Positions 52,396 through 60,094 of a DNA stretch of 63,216 nucleotides are shown piece after piece. Position numbers and translations under genes: made by a program. The notes beneath the pieces are model-generated. The model saw nothing but the letters and a program-made list of their open reading frames with translations. It searched no databases and was not told where the DNA came from. Location: contig MFNE01000024.1 in the NCBI GenBank assembly GCA_001783695.1, forward strand, positions 3,040 through 66,255, read 5' to 3'. The stretch comes from Candidatus Lambdaproteobacteria bacterium RIFOXYD2_FULL_50_16. Its GTDB lineage: Bacteria; SAR324; XYD2-FULL-50-16. The stretch's first letter is position 1. Each line of letters starts with the position of its first letter.

Positions 52396-52752
52396 TTAAG
52401 CCTTGGCGGCAATAAGTCGGTCAAGTTCTCCGTTTTGGTACATTTCTGTAACAATGTCGCAACCGCCCACAAACTTCTGCTTGTAATAAACCTGGGGCAA
52501 AGTTGGCCAACTCGAAAATTCTTTGATCCCTTGGCGCACTTCCTCATCCTTTAAGATATCAAAGGTTTTAAAGGAGGCTCCCATCCGTTTTAGAATCTCC
52601 ACCACCTGTGCTGAAAAGCCACATTGCGGCATTAACGCATTGCCTTTCATAAACACGAGTAGTTCGTTTTCTTCGACCATTTTTTGGATGGTCGCTTGTA
52701 CAGTTTCTGTGGTAGCTGGGGTTTCTAGGCGGATTTCGTTGGGTACGTTCAT
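52396..52752 (-). CDS. grxD: Monothiol glutaredoxin, Grx4/GrxD type
   Basis: A 118-residue CGFS-type glutaredoxin. The active site is MKGNALMPQCGFSAQVV with Cys44, followed by FKTFDILKDEEVRQGIKEFS and WPTLPQVYYKQKFVGGCDI. Such proteins hand over Fe-S clusters and sense iron, and form complexes with BolA. It is encoded 6 bases after bolA in the same direction, as is common for this pair. Confidence 0.95.
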   Translation of the reverse strand: MNVPNEIRLETPATTETVQATIQKMVEENELLVFMKGNALMPQCGFSAQVVEILKRMGASFKTFDILKDEEVRQGIKEFSSWPTLPQVYYKQKFVGGCDIVTEMYQNGELDRLIAAKA

Positions 52753-52758
52753 GGGGAA

Positions 52759-52986
52759 TTAAGGGAGTTTAGGGTTGATCGTGAGAGCGTGAACCTCTTC
52801 TTTCATTAGTTCGCCAAGGGCGCGGTAAACCATCTGGTGCCGCTCTACAGCGGATTTACCTTGAAAGGCAGCAGAAACGACGGTAACACCGTAATGATTT
52901 TGGGTTCCGGTCAGGTCTTCCACTTCGACCGACTCACACTCAAAGGCATCGCGAATCAATTGAGCCACGGTTGCAGGGGTTGCCAT
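52759..52986 (-). CDS. bolA: BolA-family protein
   Basis: A 75-residue protein of the BolA/YrbA-type fold. The signature is SVEVEDLTGTQNHYGVTVVS followed by FQGKSAVERHQMVYRALGEL with His50 and the C-terminal MKEEVHALTI. It should form a [2Fe-2S]-bridged complex with the CGFS glutaredoxin encoded just downstream. It has a very good promoter at 53018-53046. Confidence 0.94.
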   Translation of the reverse strand: MATPATVAQLIRDAFECESVEVEDLTGTQNHYGVTVVSAAFQGKSAVERHQMVYRALGELMKEEVHALTINPKLP

Positions 52987-53017
52987 AATTTATATAGTTT
53001 AAGGTTGCAATAATATA

Positions 53018-53046
53018 TTTATACGGCCAGCAGGCCGCTTGGTCAA
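53018..53046 (-). promoter_or_regulatory. Strong sigma-70 promoter of bolA-grxD
   Basis: On the minus strand TTGACC (53041-53046), 17-base spacer with a palindromic GGCC-N4-GGCC, then TATAAA (53018-53023). Confidence 0.8.
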
Positions 53047-53065
53047 GCCTTGAATAAGCGACCCT

Positions 53066-54202
53066 TCAAAAAAGCCGATCTGTGCGGAAGTAAAAAAGTA
53101 AGCGCCAAAAGGCGGTTAAATCCAAGGGATCTTTAAAGAAGCCAAAGAGATGGCTTGAGCAAGTACAATCTGAAGAACCAAAACTAGGGAAACGGAGGTC
53201 CGCCAGTTTGTCTAAAGCCTGGGCCAATTGGCACTCAATCTGGTCAGTGCTTAAAATCGGTAATCCATGGTGGTGGTGGGCGTGGCGGCGTAGATAGTCG
53301 ATATGCCAGTGGGCCTTTTTACGCACCAGACGGTGCCGCGCGAGGCGTTTGGCGACACCATTCATAGCGGAGCCGACATACACATAGTATCCTGCCGGAA
53401 ACCCGCGCACCCCTAATCCTCCGATTGGAATCTCGATGGGTTGATCTATCTTAATTAAATAAAGATAGCTCCCTTTATCCTTTGCCTCGGATTCGATGAT
53501 CTCCCAAGGGATAGGCAACAACTCGGTCTTGGCCGAAAGCTCCATTCGTATGTTTAGAGAGACTGCTAGGGGCAATATCTCTAAAAAGGGCCGGACCGCC
53601 AGCAGGGTTTGAGCAAATTCTAAATCGGTGTGGTAATCGGGCAAAAATTGTTTTAGACCCTTTTTTTGGATCAAAAAAATAATCAAGGGCTTGGGGGCAT
53701 CTGGGTTCTGCTGGGCCCATTGGGCCAGTTCCTTAAGGTGCTTGACCGCTCTTTTGCTGGGGGCATCTGGGAATTGGGCGGTTTTTTCACTAAACAGGGT
53801 GACACATTTAACCTCGGCTAATCTCTGTACTCCGGCTTTTTCGAGTAGCAAATCAAACCGACTGTGGCCCACCTTGTGTTCTCTTTTTAAAACCCGCCAC
53901 CCCTCCAGTTCGCGCACCTGGCCTTCATTGATCAGCCATTGGGCCATATGGTTGGCTTGGTGGGTGTTTAGCAAAACCGGCTCGCCCTCTACTTCGATAG
54001 CCACCGCTTGCCAGGGCTGCTTGGCTTTGGGATTGGGGCTGGGGATCAAATAGAGCGTGCACCCAGGGATCAAAAGTTCTAAAAGTCGCCCTGGATTGGC
54101 CAGATAAGCCTCAACCTCTTGGCCCTGAAGTTTCGCCACTACCAAAAAACGGTTAGGTCGCTTTAGAAAAACTGCGGTTACCGTTTTCGGGTAGAGTTTC
54201 AT
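53066..54202 (-). CDS. SfsA-DUF123 (GIY-YIG-type) fusion protein
   Basis: A 378-residue two-domain protein. Residues 1-235 are an SfsA domain: YLANPGRLLELLIPGCTLYL, the DNA/RNA-binding and nuclease region GHSRFDLLLEKAGVQRLAEV (Lys-Glu-x-Glu-like active site), and FPDAPSKRAVKHLKELAQ. Residues 245-378 form a DUF123 domain, a small GIY-YIG-type nuclease fold: GSYLYLIKIDQPIEIPIGGLG, VYVGSAMNGVAKRLARH, and a His-rich IDYLRRHAHHHHGL. The joint may act on nucleic acids. It overlaps the DUF4149 gene by 4 bases. Confidence 0.85.
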   Translation of the reverse strand: MKLYPKTVTAVFLKRPNRFLVVAKLQGQEVEAYLANPGRLLELLIPGCTLYLIPSPNPKAKQPWQAVAIEVEGEPVLLNTHQANHMAQWLINEGQVRELEGWRVLKREHKVGHSRFDLLLEKAGVQRLAEVKCVTLFSEKTAQFPDAPSKRAVKHLKELAQWAQQNPDAPKPLIIFLIQKKGLKQFLPDYHTDLEFAQTLLAVRPFLEILPLAVSLNIRMELSAKTELLPIPWEIIESEAKDKGSYLYLIKIDQPIEIPIGGLGVRGFPAGYYVYVGSAMNGVAKRLARHRLVRKKAHWHIDYLRRHAHHHHGLPILSTDQIECQLAQALDKLADLRFPSFGSSDCTCSSHLFGFFKDPLDLTAFWRLLFYFRTDRLF

Positions 54203-54666
54203 CTTTTACGCCCTCGACCCAATAACACCAACAGGCCCCCCGAAATCATCACCACTAGGCCCAGACTGTTGGCCTGGATATGGAGGCTTCTAAAAGCCTG
54301 CCGGTTGGGGTCCTCCTTGGGGGTAGTTTCAAAACTGCCAATCTGCACCTGTAACGCGGCGGCGCGTGGGAAGAGGGAAAATTGCTGATACCCGTTTATC
54401 AACAGTGAGATCACTAATAAAAAGATCCGAATCCGAAACCCAGTGACTATAGGCGGACTGCTTAATAGGAAAAAGATCAGCGCCAATAAGCTTAAAAGCG
54501 TTGCTGCTGGATAATAGAGGGTAAACAAGGTGCCCACTAATTTCGCTGCTTCGTCGCGCCCAAGATTGGCAAAAAGCAGAGGGGTGACTAAAAAGGCGAA
54601 ACAAGCCATGCCGCCAAACCACAGAGCGACACTAAGACGAAAAAAACAAGAAAATATTTGGTTCAT
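54199..54666 (-). CDS. DUF4149-type membrane protein
   Basis: A 155-residue protein with four hydrophobic segments (starting at about residues 8, 44, 75 and 130), an amphipathic loop (FETTPKEDPNRQAFRSLHIQ) and a C-terminal basic end. The FRLSVALWFGGMACFAFLVTPLLF start and its topology match the DUF4149 family. Nothing is known of its function. It is the first gene of the SfsA-DUF123 operon. Confidence 0.8.
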   Translation of the reverse strand: MNQIFSCFFRLSVALWFGGMACFAFLVTPLLFANLGRDEAAKLVGTLFTLYYPAATLLSLLALIFFLLSSPPIVTGFRIRIFLLVISLLINGYQQFSLFPRAAALQVQIGSFETTPKEDPNRQAFRSLHIQANSLGLVVMISGGLLVLLGRGRKR

Positions 54667-54781
54667 CGGCCAAATCCTTGCAAAGAGGTCGATAGGGCAG
54701 GAGACACAAAAACCCTAACTGGAACCGAAGGTTCTGCCAAGTAATCCGTAACGATGTTTTACTTAGACAATAGTGCCTATC

Positions 54782-54797
54782 GGGCATAGCTCTTGTA
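54782..54797 (+). promoter_or_regulatory. Possible sigma-54 promoter for the flagellar hook block
   Basis: GGGCAT-N5-TTGTA, with GG and the -12 dinucleotide separated by ten bases as in TGGCAC-N5-TTGCA, but GT in place of the usual GC. It lies 34 bases before fliJ. Confidence 0.35.
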
Positions 54798-54830
54798 TTA
54801 CTTTTTTTGGACCTCCCTATAAGGCAAACT

Positions 54831-55280
54831 ATGTTCCGCTTTTCGATGCAGACCGCCCTTGACGTCAGGGGCAAACAAGAGCGGGTCAAAATGAAGGAAA
54901 TGGCCGAACGCTTGGCGGTGCAGCAAGGGATTGAAGCTGGCATTGCCAAGATCGATCAGGCCCTTATAGACGCGGACCAAAAGATGAATTTGGCCAAAAG
55001 ATCAGGGCTACTCGACCTAGGCAGCCTAAGGCAAATCGAGGGTTTTAAGTATCGCTCTAAAGTGGAGCGAGGGCGGCTAGAGGCCAAACACAAAGAAGCG
55101 GTAAGAGCGACTGAAGTCAAACGATTAGAACTTATTGAGGCCGCGCGCCGCCGCCGAACGTTAGAAATTTTAAGAGACCGCGAAGAGGGACGTTATACCG
55201 AACATTTAGCCCGAATCGAACGGGCCTTTGTCGATGAAACGGCAACCAATCAATTTGTTCAGCGACAGCGACAGGCATGA
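54831..55280 (+). CDS. fliJ: Flagellar export protein FliJ-like
   Basis: A 149-residue, almost wholly helical, strongly charged coiled-coil protein (FRFSMQTALDVRGKQERVKM at the N-terminus). Length, charge pattern and place before the MotE-like and fliK genes fit FliJ, the general chaperone and central stalk of the flagellar export ATPase. AAGG with a proper gap precedes the ATG at 54831. Its stop overlaps the next gene by 4 bases (ATGA). Confidence 0.8.
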   Translation: MFRFSMQTALDVRGKQERVKMKEMAERLAVQQGIEAGIAKIDQALIDADQKMNLAKRSGLLDLGSLRQIEGFKYRSKVERGRLEAKHKEAVRATEVKRLELIEAARRRRTLEILRDREEGRYTEHLARIERAFVDETATNQFVQRQRQA

Positions 55281-55885
55281 AACAAAACTACCTAAGACTT
55301 TTTATCGGCGCGATGTTTGCCCTTAATTTGCTCTGCGCCATGCCCAATGAGGCCTTGGCGATGAACACGGTCAAAGGCTGGATCAATAAAGTGGCGCCAG
55401 GTACGTTTGCCACCGATCAAGACGCCACCACGGATACTGGGGCTGGGTCTGAGGTTAGTTATACCGAGTCAGAGGTCAAGGTCTTAACCGCCCTGAAAGA
55501 CCGTGAAGCGGAATTGGAAAAGCGTGAAGAGGCCTTTTCTAAACGAACGGGCGAGTTAAAGCTGCTTTCTCAACAGATCGAGCAAAAGCTAGAACAGATG
55601 CGTAGTTTGGCCGCCAGGATTGAGACCATGCGTAAAGAACGCAAAGAATTGGATGAAAAGGACATTTCGCGGATGGTTAAGTATTACGAAACCATGTCTT
55701 CCGAAAATACGGCCCCCTTTTTCAACCAGATGGATCGGGTCACCGCCATGCATTTGATCATGCGGATGAACCCCAGGAAAGCTTCGGCAGTGCTGCAACT
55801 CTTGGATCCCAAGGTTGCGGTGGACATTACCGAACGGGTTACCCGGTTTAAAGAAAACCGGGAAGAGTTGGTGGTCAATAAATAG
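55277..55885 (+). CDS. motE: MotE-like flagellar protein with signal peptide
   Basis: A 202-residue protein with a signal peptide (residues 1-28, ALAMNT), a linker, a charged coiled coil (about residues 75-125) and a C-terminal domain (about 130-195: KYYETMSSENTAPFFNQMDR, MRMNPRKASAVLQLLDPKVA). This last segment is the hallmark of MotE/FlbB-type MgtE N-terminal-domain-like proteins, which stabilise the flagellar motor stator. Location between fliJ and fliK is typical. A GC-rich hairpin lies just after its stop. Confidence 0.85.
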   Translation: MKQNYLRLFIGAMFALNLLCAMPNEALAMNTVKGWINKVAPGTFATDQDATTDTGAGSEVSYTESEVKVLTALKDREAELEKREEAFSKRTGELKLLSQQIEQKLEQMRSLAARIETMRKERKELDEKDISRMVKYYETMSSENTAPFFNQMDRVTAMHLIMRMNPRKASAVLQLLDPKVAVDITERVTRFKENREELVVNK

Positions 55886-55896
55886 ACCATCATGCG

Positions 55897-55914
55897 GGGC
55901 GGGGGAGCTCGCCC
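55897..55914 (+). terminator. Weak GC hairpin between motE-like gene and fliK
   Basis: GGGCG-N8-CGCCC followed by TTGTTT. The T-run is interrupted, so it may attenuate rather than stop transcription into fliK. Confidence 0.3.
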
Positions 55915-55972
55915 TTGTTTGCCTTGGTTTACACGGACGTAAGCCTTCACCATCCAGGTATGGAGTATTCGC

Positions 55973-57298
55973 ATGAAATTAGAAGGTAGTTTTAGCTATC
56001 AAGGGACGGTGCAAACCGACCGGCGGCAGCCTCAAGTTCCCCAGGACTTAGGTCAGTTCACCGGATCCTTGAGCGCAGCCCAGTCCCAGCTTGATTGGTT
56101 GTCCAGTCAAGACTTGGCTCTCCCCAAAACCGCCGACTCGGTGGAATTGATTAAGGAACATAAGTCTAAAAAGGAACTGGCCGATGAACGGGCCGAGGCC
56201 TCTTTAGTGTCTGGCATGGTTAACCAGCAAAAGGTTGGCCAAACCCAAAGCGCTAAGAGTTGGTCTAATTCGTCCGTTTTAGAGCAAAATGGTCAGAAGC
56301 AAATGACCAATCGTCAGGCCGAATTTCGTTTCCAAAAATCTGCCGAGCAACTCCAGGGCGACCGGGCTTCAGAGATGCTTAACCAAAAGATTATGGAACG
56401 AAAAGGGCACCTCTTTAACCCCGCCTTAGCCCAAACTGCACAAGGCGACACCGAGACCTACGCTAAGTTGACCGAGGCGAAGCCAGCGGCCAATAAGGCA
56501 GAGGAACCGGCTAATGTGTTTAGCAAAAGTGCTCAAACCGAACCAAAGATAGATTCTGAAGCCGCCAAAGCAAGGCAACAGTTTCAGCAATTTGGCGAGG
56601 TGAGGAACTCAACCGCTAAACCTAACCGAGCTTTTGTCCCCGAGAACAAGGCGAGCAGCGGCATTCAGGCCCTGAATCAGGCAGCTCAAGCGCGGGCAAC
56701 CGCTTTGACCGCTTCAAAAGGGATGCTGACCAAAGCAGCTAGCGCTGGAGACTCCCCTGGGGTAACTTTTGCCGCTTTGACCAAAGAGAAACCCAACCGT
56801 TTAGAAGAAAAGGGTCAAGCCCAAGCCGCCAAGCCGAAGCCGACGACCCAAGCTAAGCTTAAGGAAGTGGCTGACAACGTCAAGATGATGATCAACGCCA
56901 AACGGGGCGAGTTGACCATGCAACTCAACCCGGCACATTTGGGCAAGTTGGAAATCAAACTGACCAAGTTGGAAGACGGCTATAAGGGCAAAATGAAAGT
57001 CGATTCGATCGAGGCCAAAGAGGTGTTAGAGCGCCAACTTCCCGAGTTAAAGGAAACGCTTGCCGCCCAAGGGTTAAAAATCGAAGAATTTACCCTAGAA
57101 GTGCGCGACCAGGGGGCTCAGGCCACCTTCGCCGATGCTGGTGATCAACGAAGTGGGAACCGCGCCTTTGAACAAGGCACGCAACCTGCTTTTAATGCTA
57201 ATAAGGCCCGATCTTTTGAACCCCAGATGACCCAGTCGATTCCCTTGGGAGCGCCTGCTAATCGGGTTTCGGCGGATCAGGTAAGCATTTACGCCTAA
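55973..57298 (+). CDS. fliK: Flagellar hook-length control protein FliK
   Basis: A 441-residue protein with a long, low-complexity, Gln/Ala/Lys-rich N-terminal part and a folded C-terminal domain (about residues 290-385): VKMMINAKRGELTMQLNPAH, LGKLEIKLTKLEDGYKGKMK, and VLERQLPELKETLAAQGLKI, the conserved FliK/type III switch domain. It measures hook length and flips the export apparatus to filament mode. GGAG precedes the ATG at a slightly long distance. It is 12 bases before flgD. Confidence 0.93.
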   Translation: MKLEGSFSYQGTVQTDRRQPQVPQDLGQFTGSLSAAQSQLDWLSSQDLALPKTADSVELIKEHKSKKELADERAEASLVSGMVNQQKVGQTQSAKSWSNSSVLEQNGQKQMTNRQAEFRFQKSAEQLQGDRASEMLNQKIMERKGHLFNPALAQTAQGDTETYAKLTEAKPAANKAEEPANVFSKSAQTEPKIDSEAAKARQQFQQFGEVRNSTAKPNRAFVPENKASSGIQALNQAAQARATALTASKGMLTKAASAGDSPGVTFAALTKEKPNRLEEKGQAQAAKPKPTTQAKLKEVADNVKMMINAKRGELTMQLNPAHLGKLEIKLTKLEDGYKGKMKVDSIEAKEVLERQLPELKETLAAQGLKIEEFTLEVRDQGAQATFADAGDQRSGNRAFEQGTQPAFNANKARSFEPQMTQSIPLGAPANRVSADQVSIYA

Positions 57299-57310
57299 TA
57301 GGAGGGTACC

Positions 57311-58075
57311 TTGTCTCTTGAAACCACTCGAGCCACGCTGAACCAGTCGGCCTCAAGCCTGCGTAGTGAAGCGATCCACTCGTCTAAAGGAAATGCCAAT
57401 CTGGGCAAAAAAGATTTTATGAATCTTTTTCTAACCCAGATGAGCAATCAAAACCCGACCGACCCGATGGACTCGGCTGGGATGACTACCCAATTGGCCC
57501 AATTAGGATCAATGGAACAATTGGAGAACCTCAACAAGGGCTTGGATACCCTAAATCAGACCCAAAGTTCAATCGCTAACTATCAAGCACTACAGTTTAT
57601 CGGCAAAGATGTGGCCTTGGAATCGAGCGAGATGGAACTTTCTCGGGGCGCTGGGCAACCAATTTATTACAACCTCGATTCAGACGCTTCTCAATTGAAG
57701 CTTACGGTCGAGGCCCAAGACGGCAGCCCAGTGTACTCAGAAAACATGGGCCTGACCACCCAAGGCAAACATCGCTTTGTTTGGGACGGCAAAAACGACC
57801 GTGGGATCTTAATGGCCGACGGAGTCTATAAAGTCAAGTTGTCTGCTACCTTGCCTAACGGCGAGGTTGCCGAGCTGACCCCCTATAATTCAGGAAGGAT
57901 CAGTCAGGTCGAATTTAAAGACGGCCAAGCCTTTGTGAATGCACAAGGACGGCAACTTCCCCTAAGTAAGGTAAAACGAGTAGATAATGCCAGTGAACGG
58001 GTCTTCTCCAAAGCAGCGCCCCTAGGGCTGATGCGCGAATTGACCCCCATGGCACCGGCCAAAAAAGCCGAATAA
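57311..58075 (+). CDS. flgD: Flagellar hook assembly scaffold FlgD
   Basis: A 254-residue hook-cap protein. The N-terminal FLTQMSNQNPTDPMDSAGMT and QLAQLGSMEQLENLNKGLD are diagnostic. The Ig-like/FLG-TUD region includes QDGSPVYSENMGLTTQGKHR and FVWDGKNDRGILMADGVYKV. The start is TTG with GGAGG placed 5 bases before it. It ends with a 76-base gap to flgE that holds a small GC hairpin. Confidence 0.95.
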   Translation: MSLETTRATLNQSASSLRSEAIHSSKGNANLGKKDFMNLFLTQMSNQNPTDPMDSAGMTTQLAQLGSMEQLENLNKGLDTLNQTQSSIANYQALQFIGKDVALESSEMELSRGAGQPIYYNLDSDASQLKLTVEAQDGSPVYSENMGLTTQGKHRFVWDGKNDRGILMADGVYKVKLSATLPNGEVAELTPYNSGRISQVEFKDGQAFVNAQGRQLPLSKVKRVDNASERVFSKAAPLGLMRELTPMAPAKKAE

Positions 58076-58110
58076 TAAGGCTGGTCTGACAAGGACGTCT
58101 GACCCATTAA

Positions 58111-58125
58111 GCCCCTAAGCGGGGC
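58111..58125 (+). repeat. Small intercistronic hairpin between flgD and flgE
   Basis: GCCCC-TAAGC-GGGGC with no T-run after it, lying 27 bases before flgE. It might protect or attenuate the flgE message. Confidence 0.35.
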
Positions 58126-58151
58126 ACCAGCACCTCAAGGAGGAAACGCAA

Positions 58152-59615
58152 ATGTTAGGTTCGCTATATACTGGCGCCAGCGGGGTCCGCACCCATTCGT
58201 CAGAGATGACCGTTACCGGTAGTAACATCGCCAACGTTAACACGGTTGGCTACAAATACAACCGGGTCAACTTTGAGGATCTGGTGTCCACCTCGGTCGA
58301 GGGCGGGACCAAAATCGGCAAAGGGGTAAATATTGCCGATATCCAAAATATGCACTCCCAAGGCTCGTTTGAGACCACCGAAAACGAAACCGACTTGGCT
58401 ATTGATGGTCAGGGATTCTTTACGGTAGCCGATCAAACAGGCAAGGTTTTTTATACCCGCGCAGGTCAGTTTACCTTTGATAAAGCGGGCTTTTTAACCA
58501 CTCAAGATGGTAAATTCCTCCAGGTCAAAGATGTAAACAACGACACCGGGGAAACCTCAGGGACCAAAAAGAAGATCAATATCTTAGATCAGATTGACCC
58601 TCCTAAGGCGACAGGCGACGGGGTTAAGGATAAAACTGGGGTTAATATTGTGGCTAACCTAGATGCCAACGTTAAGCCGCCGGTTTTACAGGTGGATTAC
58701 GAAAACGTCACCTCGGACATGTACAACTTTTCGACCTCGATCACCGTTTATGACTCTAAAGGTCAAGAGCATGCGATTAACGTAGTCTTCCGTAAACTGC
58801 CTGACACCCCTCCCCAGATTGACCCGGCAACGGGGGCCCAAATCCCTAATACTGAAGTAAAAAATCAGTGGCAGTGGATGGCCTTGAGCCCTGGCGAAGA
58901 CTTGGAAGCCGGGATTCCGGGGACCATGAAAGCCGTGGGTGGTGGATTCCTTCAGATGTCTAACGATGGTCGCTTGGTGTCTGATATCCCCGGCGAAGTG
59001 GTGGTGCCCCCGCCGCCAGCCGACCCTGCCCTGCCCCAACTCCCGCCGACGATGGAACGGCGTGTGAAAGTCGAAGGGACCCCTTCACAAATAGGTTTCA
59101 ACTTTGTTGGCTCTGGTGCCGCGCAGTTGATTGGCTTCAAATTTGGCAAGGGTTCCAACCCAGACGATCCTTTAGACACCCGAACCGGTGTGGACGGGGT
59201 CACTCAGTTTGCTAATGAATACAAGCTGATCGAAGCTAACGCAGACGGGATGAAGTCGGGTAAGATCGAGTCTATCTCGGTTAAACAAGACGGCACCATC
59301 ATGGGTTCCTTTGATTCGGGCAACAACAAGGCCTTGGGCCGCGTAGTAGTGACCGATTTTAAGGCTCGCAACAAACTCAAACAGTTGGGTCAAAACCTCT
59401 TCCAGCAGACCTTCGAAGCGGGCACGGCGATCGAGACCGACCCTGGCCAAGGCGGCGCGGGAACGGTCAATGCCAAAACCCTGGAGCGTTCAAACGTCGA
59501 GCTCTCCAACGAGTTTGTCAACATGATCGAAGGACAACGCGCCTTCCAAGCAAACGCCAAGACGGTAACCACCGCCGACGAAGTCCTCTCGGACATGATC
59601 CAGATGAAACGGTAA
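58152..59615 (+). CDS. flgE: Flagellar hook protein FlgE
   Basis: A 487-residue hook protein. The N-terminal rod/hook signature is MLGSLYTGASGVRTHSSEMT with GSNIANVNTVGYK; the C-terminal coiled coil is LERSNVELSNEFVNMIEGQR followed by AFQANAKTVTTADEVLSDMI. The middle contains variable beta domains with a long Pro-rich stretch (VVPPPPADPALPQLPP). AAGGAGG precedes the ATG. It is the last gene of this hook block and is followed by a strong terminator. Confidence 0.97.
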   Translation: MLGSLYTGASGVRTHSSEMTVTGSNIANVNTVGYKYNRVNFEDLVSTSVEGGTKIGKGVNIADIQNMHSQGSFETTENETDLAIDGQGFFTVADQTGKVFYTRAGQFTFDKAGFLTTQDGKFLQVKDVNNDTGETSGTKKKINILDQIDPPKATGDGVKDKTGVNIVANLDANVKPPVLQVDYENVTSDMYNFSTSITVYDSKGQEHAINVVFRKLPDTPPQIDPATGAQIPNTEVKNQWQWMALSPGEDLEAGIPGTMKAVGGGFLQMSNDGRLVSDIPGEVVVPPPPADPALPQLPPTMERRVKVEGTPSQIGFNFVGSGAAQLIGFKFGKGSNPDDPLDTRTGVDGVTQFANEYKLIEANADGMKSGKIESISVKQDGTIMGSFDSGNNKALGRVVVTDFKARNKLKQLGQNLFQQTFEAGTAIETDPGQGGAGTVNAKTLERSNVELSNEFVNMIEGQRAFQANAKTVTTADEVLSDMIQMKR

Positions 59616-59661
59616 GTGACATTTGGTTAGAAAGGCTGAAGTCCCCCTTCAGCCCGTTCGG

Positions 59662-59700
59662 AAAAAGCCCCGACCAGCTTAGCTGGGCGGGGCTTTTTTA
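59662..59700 (+). terminator. Rho-independent terminator of the flagellar hook operon
   Basis: Stem GCCCCG-A-CCAGC with GCTGG-G-CGGGGC, loop TTA, flanked by A-run and T-run. Confidence 0.92.
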
Positions 59701-59889
59701 TTGGGGGACTATTTGCGGTGGTTTTTTGTGAACCAACGGGCTTAAATCGCCTCCCCTCAGGCCGGATGGTTTTTTGGGCACCACTGGGTTCGCCTAAAAG
59801 GAAGGAGCAGGTTTGTCTCCTGGGTAACCCTCCAAAATTGCCAGTGTCCTGCACCACCAGATGGGCTGGCCAAATGCCGGTAGTCTCAG
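59701..59889. other. Non-coding stretch with an imperfect direct repeat
   Basis: No gene is supported. Two similar blocks, GGTGGTTTTTTGTGAACCA (about 59716) and GGATGGTTTTTTGGGCACCA (about 59762), share TGGTTTTTTG-G-ACCA. Open frames cross the region but run through the terminator, so they are probably not translated. The end overlaps a hairpin at 59877-59896. Confidence 0.4.
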
Positions 59890-59896
59890 TTACCGG
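59877..59896 (-). terminator. Hairpin after the small gene of the C39 cassette
   Basis: CCGGTA-N8-TACCGG directly after the TAA of the small gene on the minus strand, without a T-run; a weak terminator at best. Confidence 0.3.
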
Positions 59897-60081
59897 AGAA
59901 TCGATTTTTTCGCGTACTCCAAGGTTTCTGCTTGGTAGCGGCTGCTTCTTTCCTCATACTTGGCTGAGTCCCGCTCAATCCCTTCCGTGATTTTCTTTTT
60001 CCAGGCCACGGCCTTTTTGTTTGATTTACTTGGGGTCAATTGGTCCTCAAAAATGCAAGTCAATTTTGGTTCACCTGACAT
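59890..60081 (-). CDS. Small highly charged protein after the C39-like gene
   Basis: A 63-residue, hydrophilic protein rich in Lys, Glu and Ser (SGEPKLTCIFEDQLTPSKSN, then helical KKKITEGIERDSAKYEERSS). The family is not recognised. AGGAG sits at a good distance before the ATG, and it starts 13 bases after the C39-like gene, so the two form an operon. It might be a partner or regulator of the peptidase-like protein; that is an inference from position only. Confidence 0.6.
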   Translation of the reverse strand: MSGEPKLTCIFEDQLTPSKSNKKAVAWKKKITEGIERDSAKYEERSSRYQAETLEYAKKSILR

Positions 60082-60094
60082 CCTGTCTCCTGGT

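Noticed and set aside
59627-59857. 76-residue minus-strand open frame with two QKT repeats
   Set aside because: It runs through the flgE terminator and lacks a ribosome site; the repeats reflect the DNA repeat.
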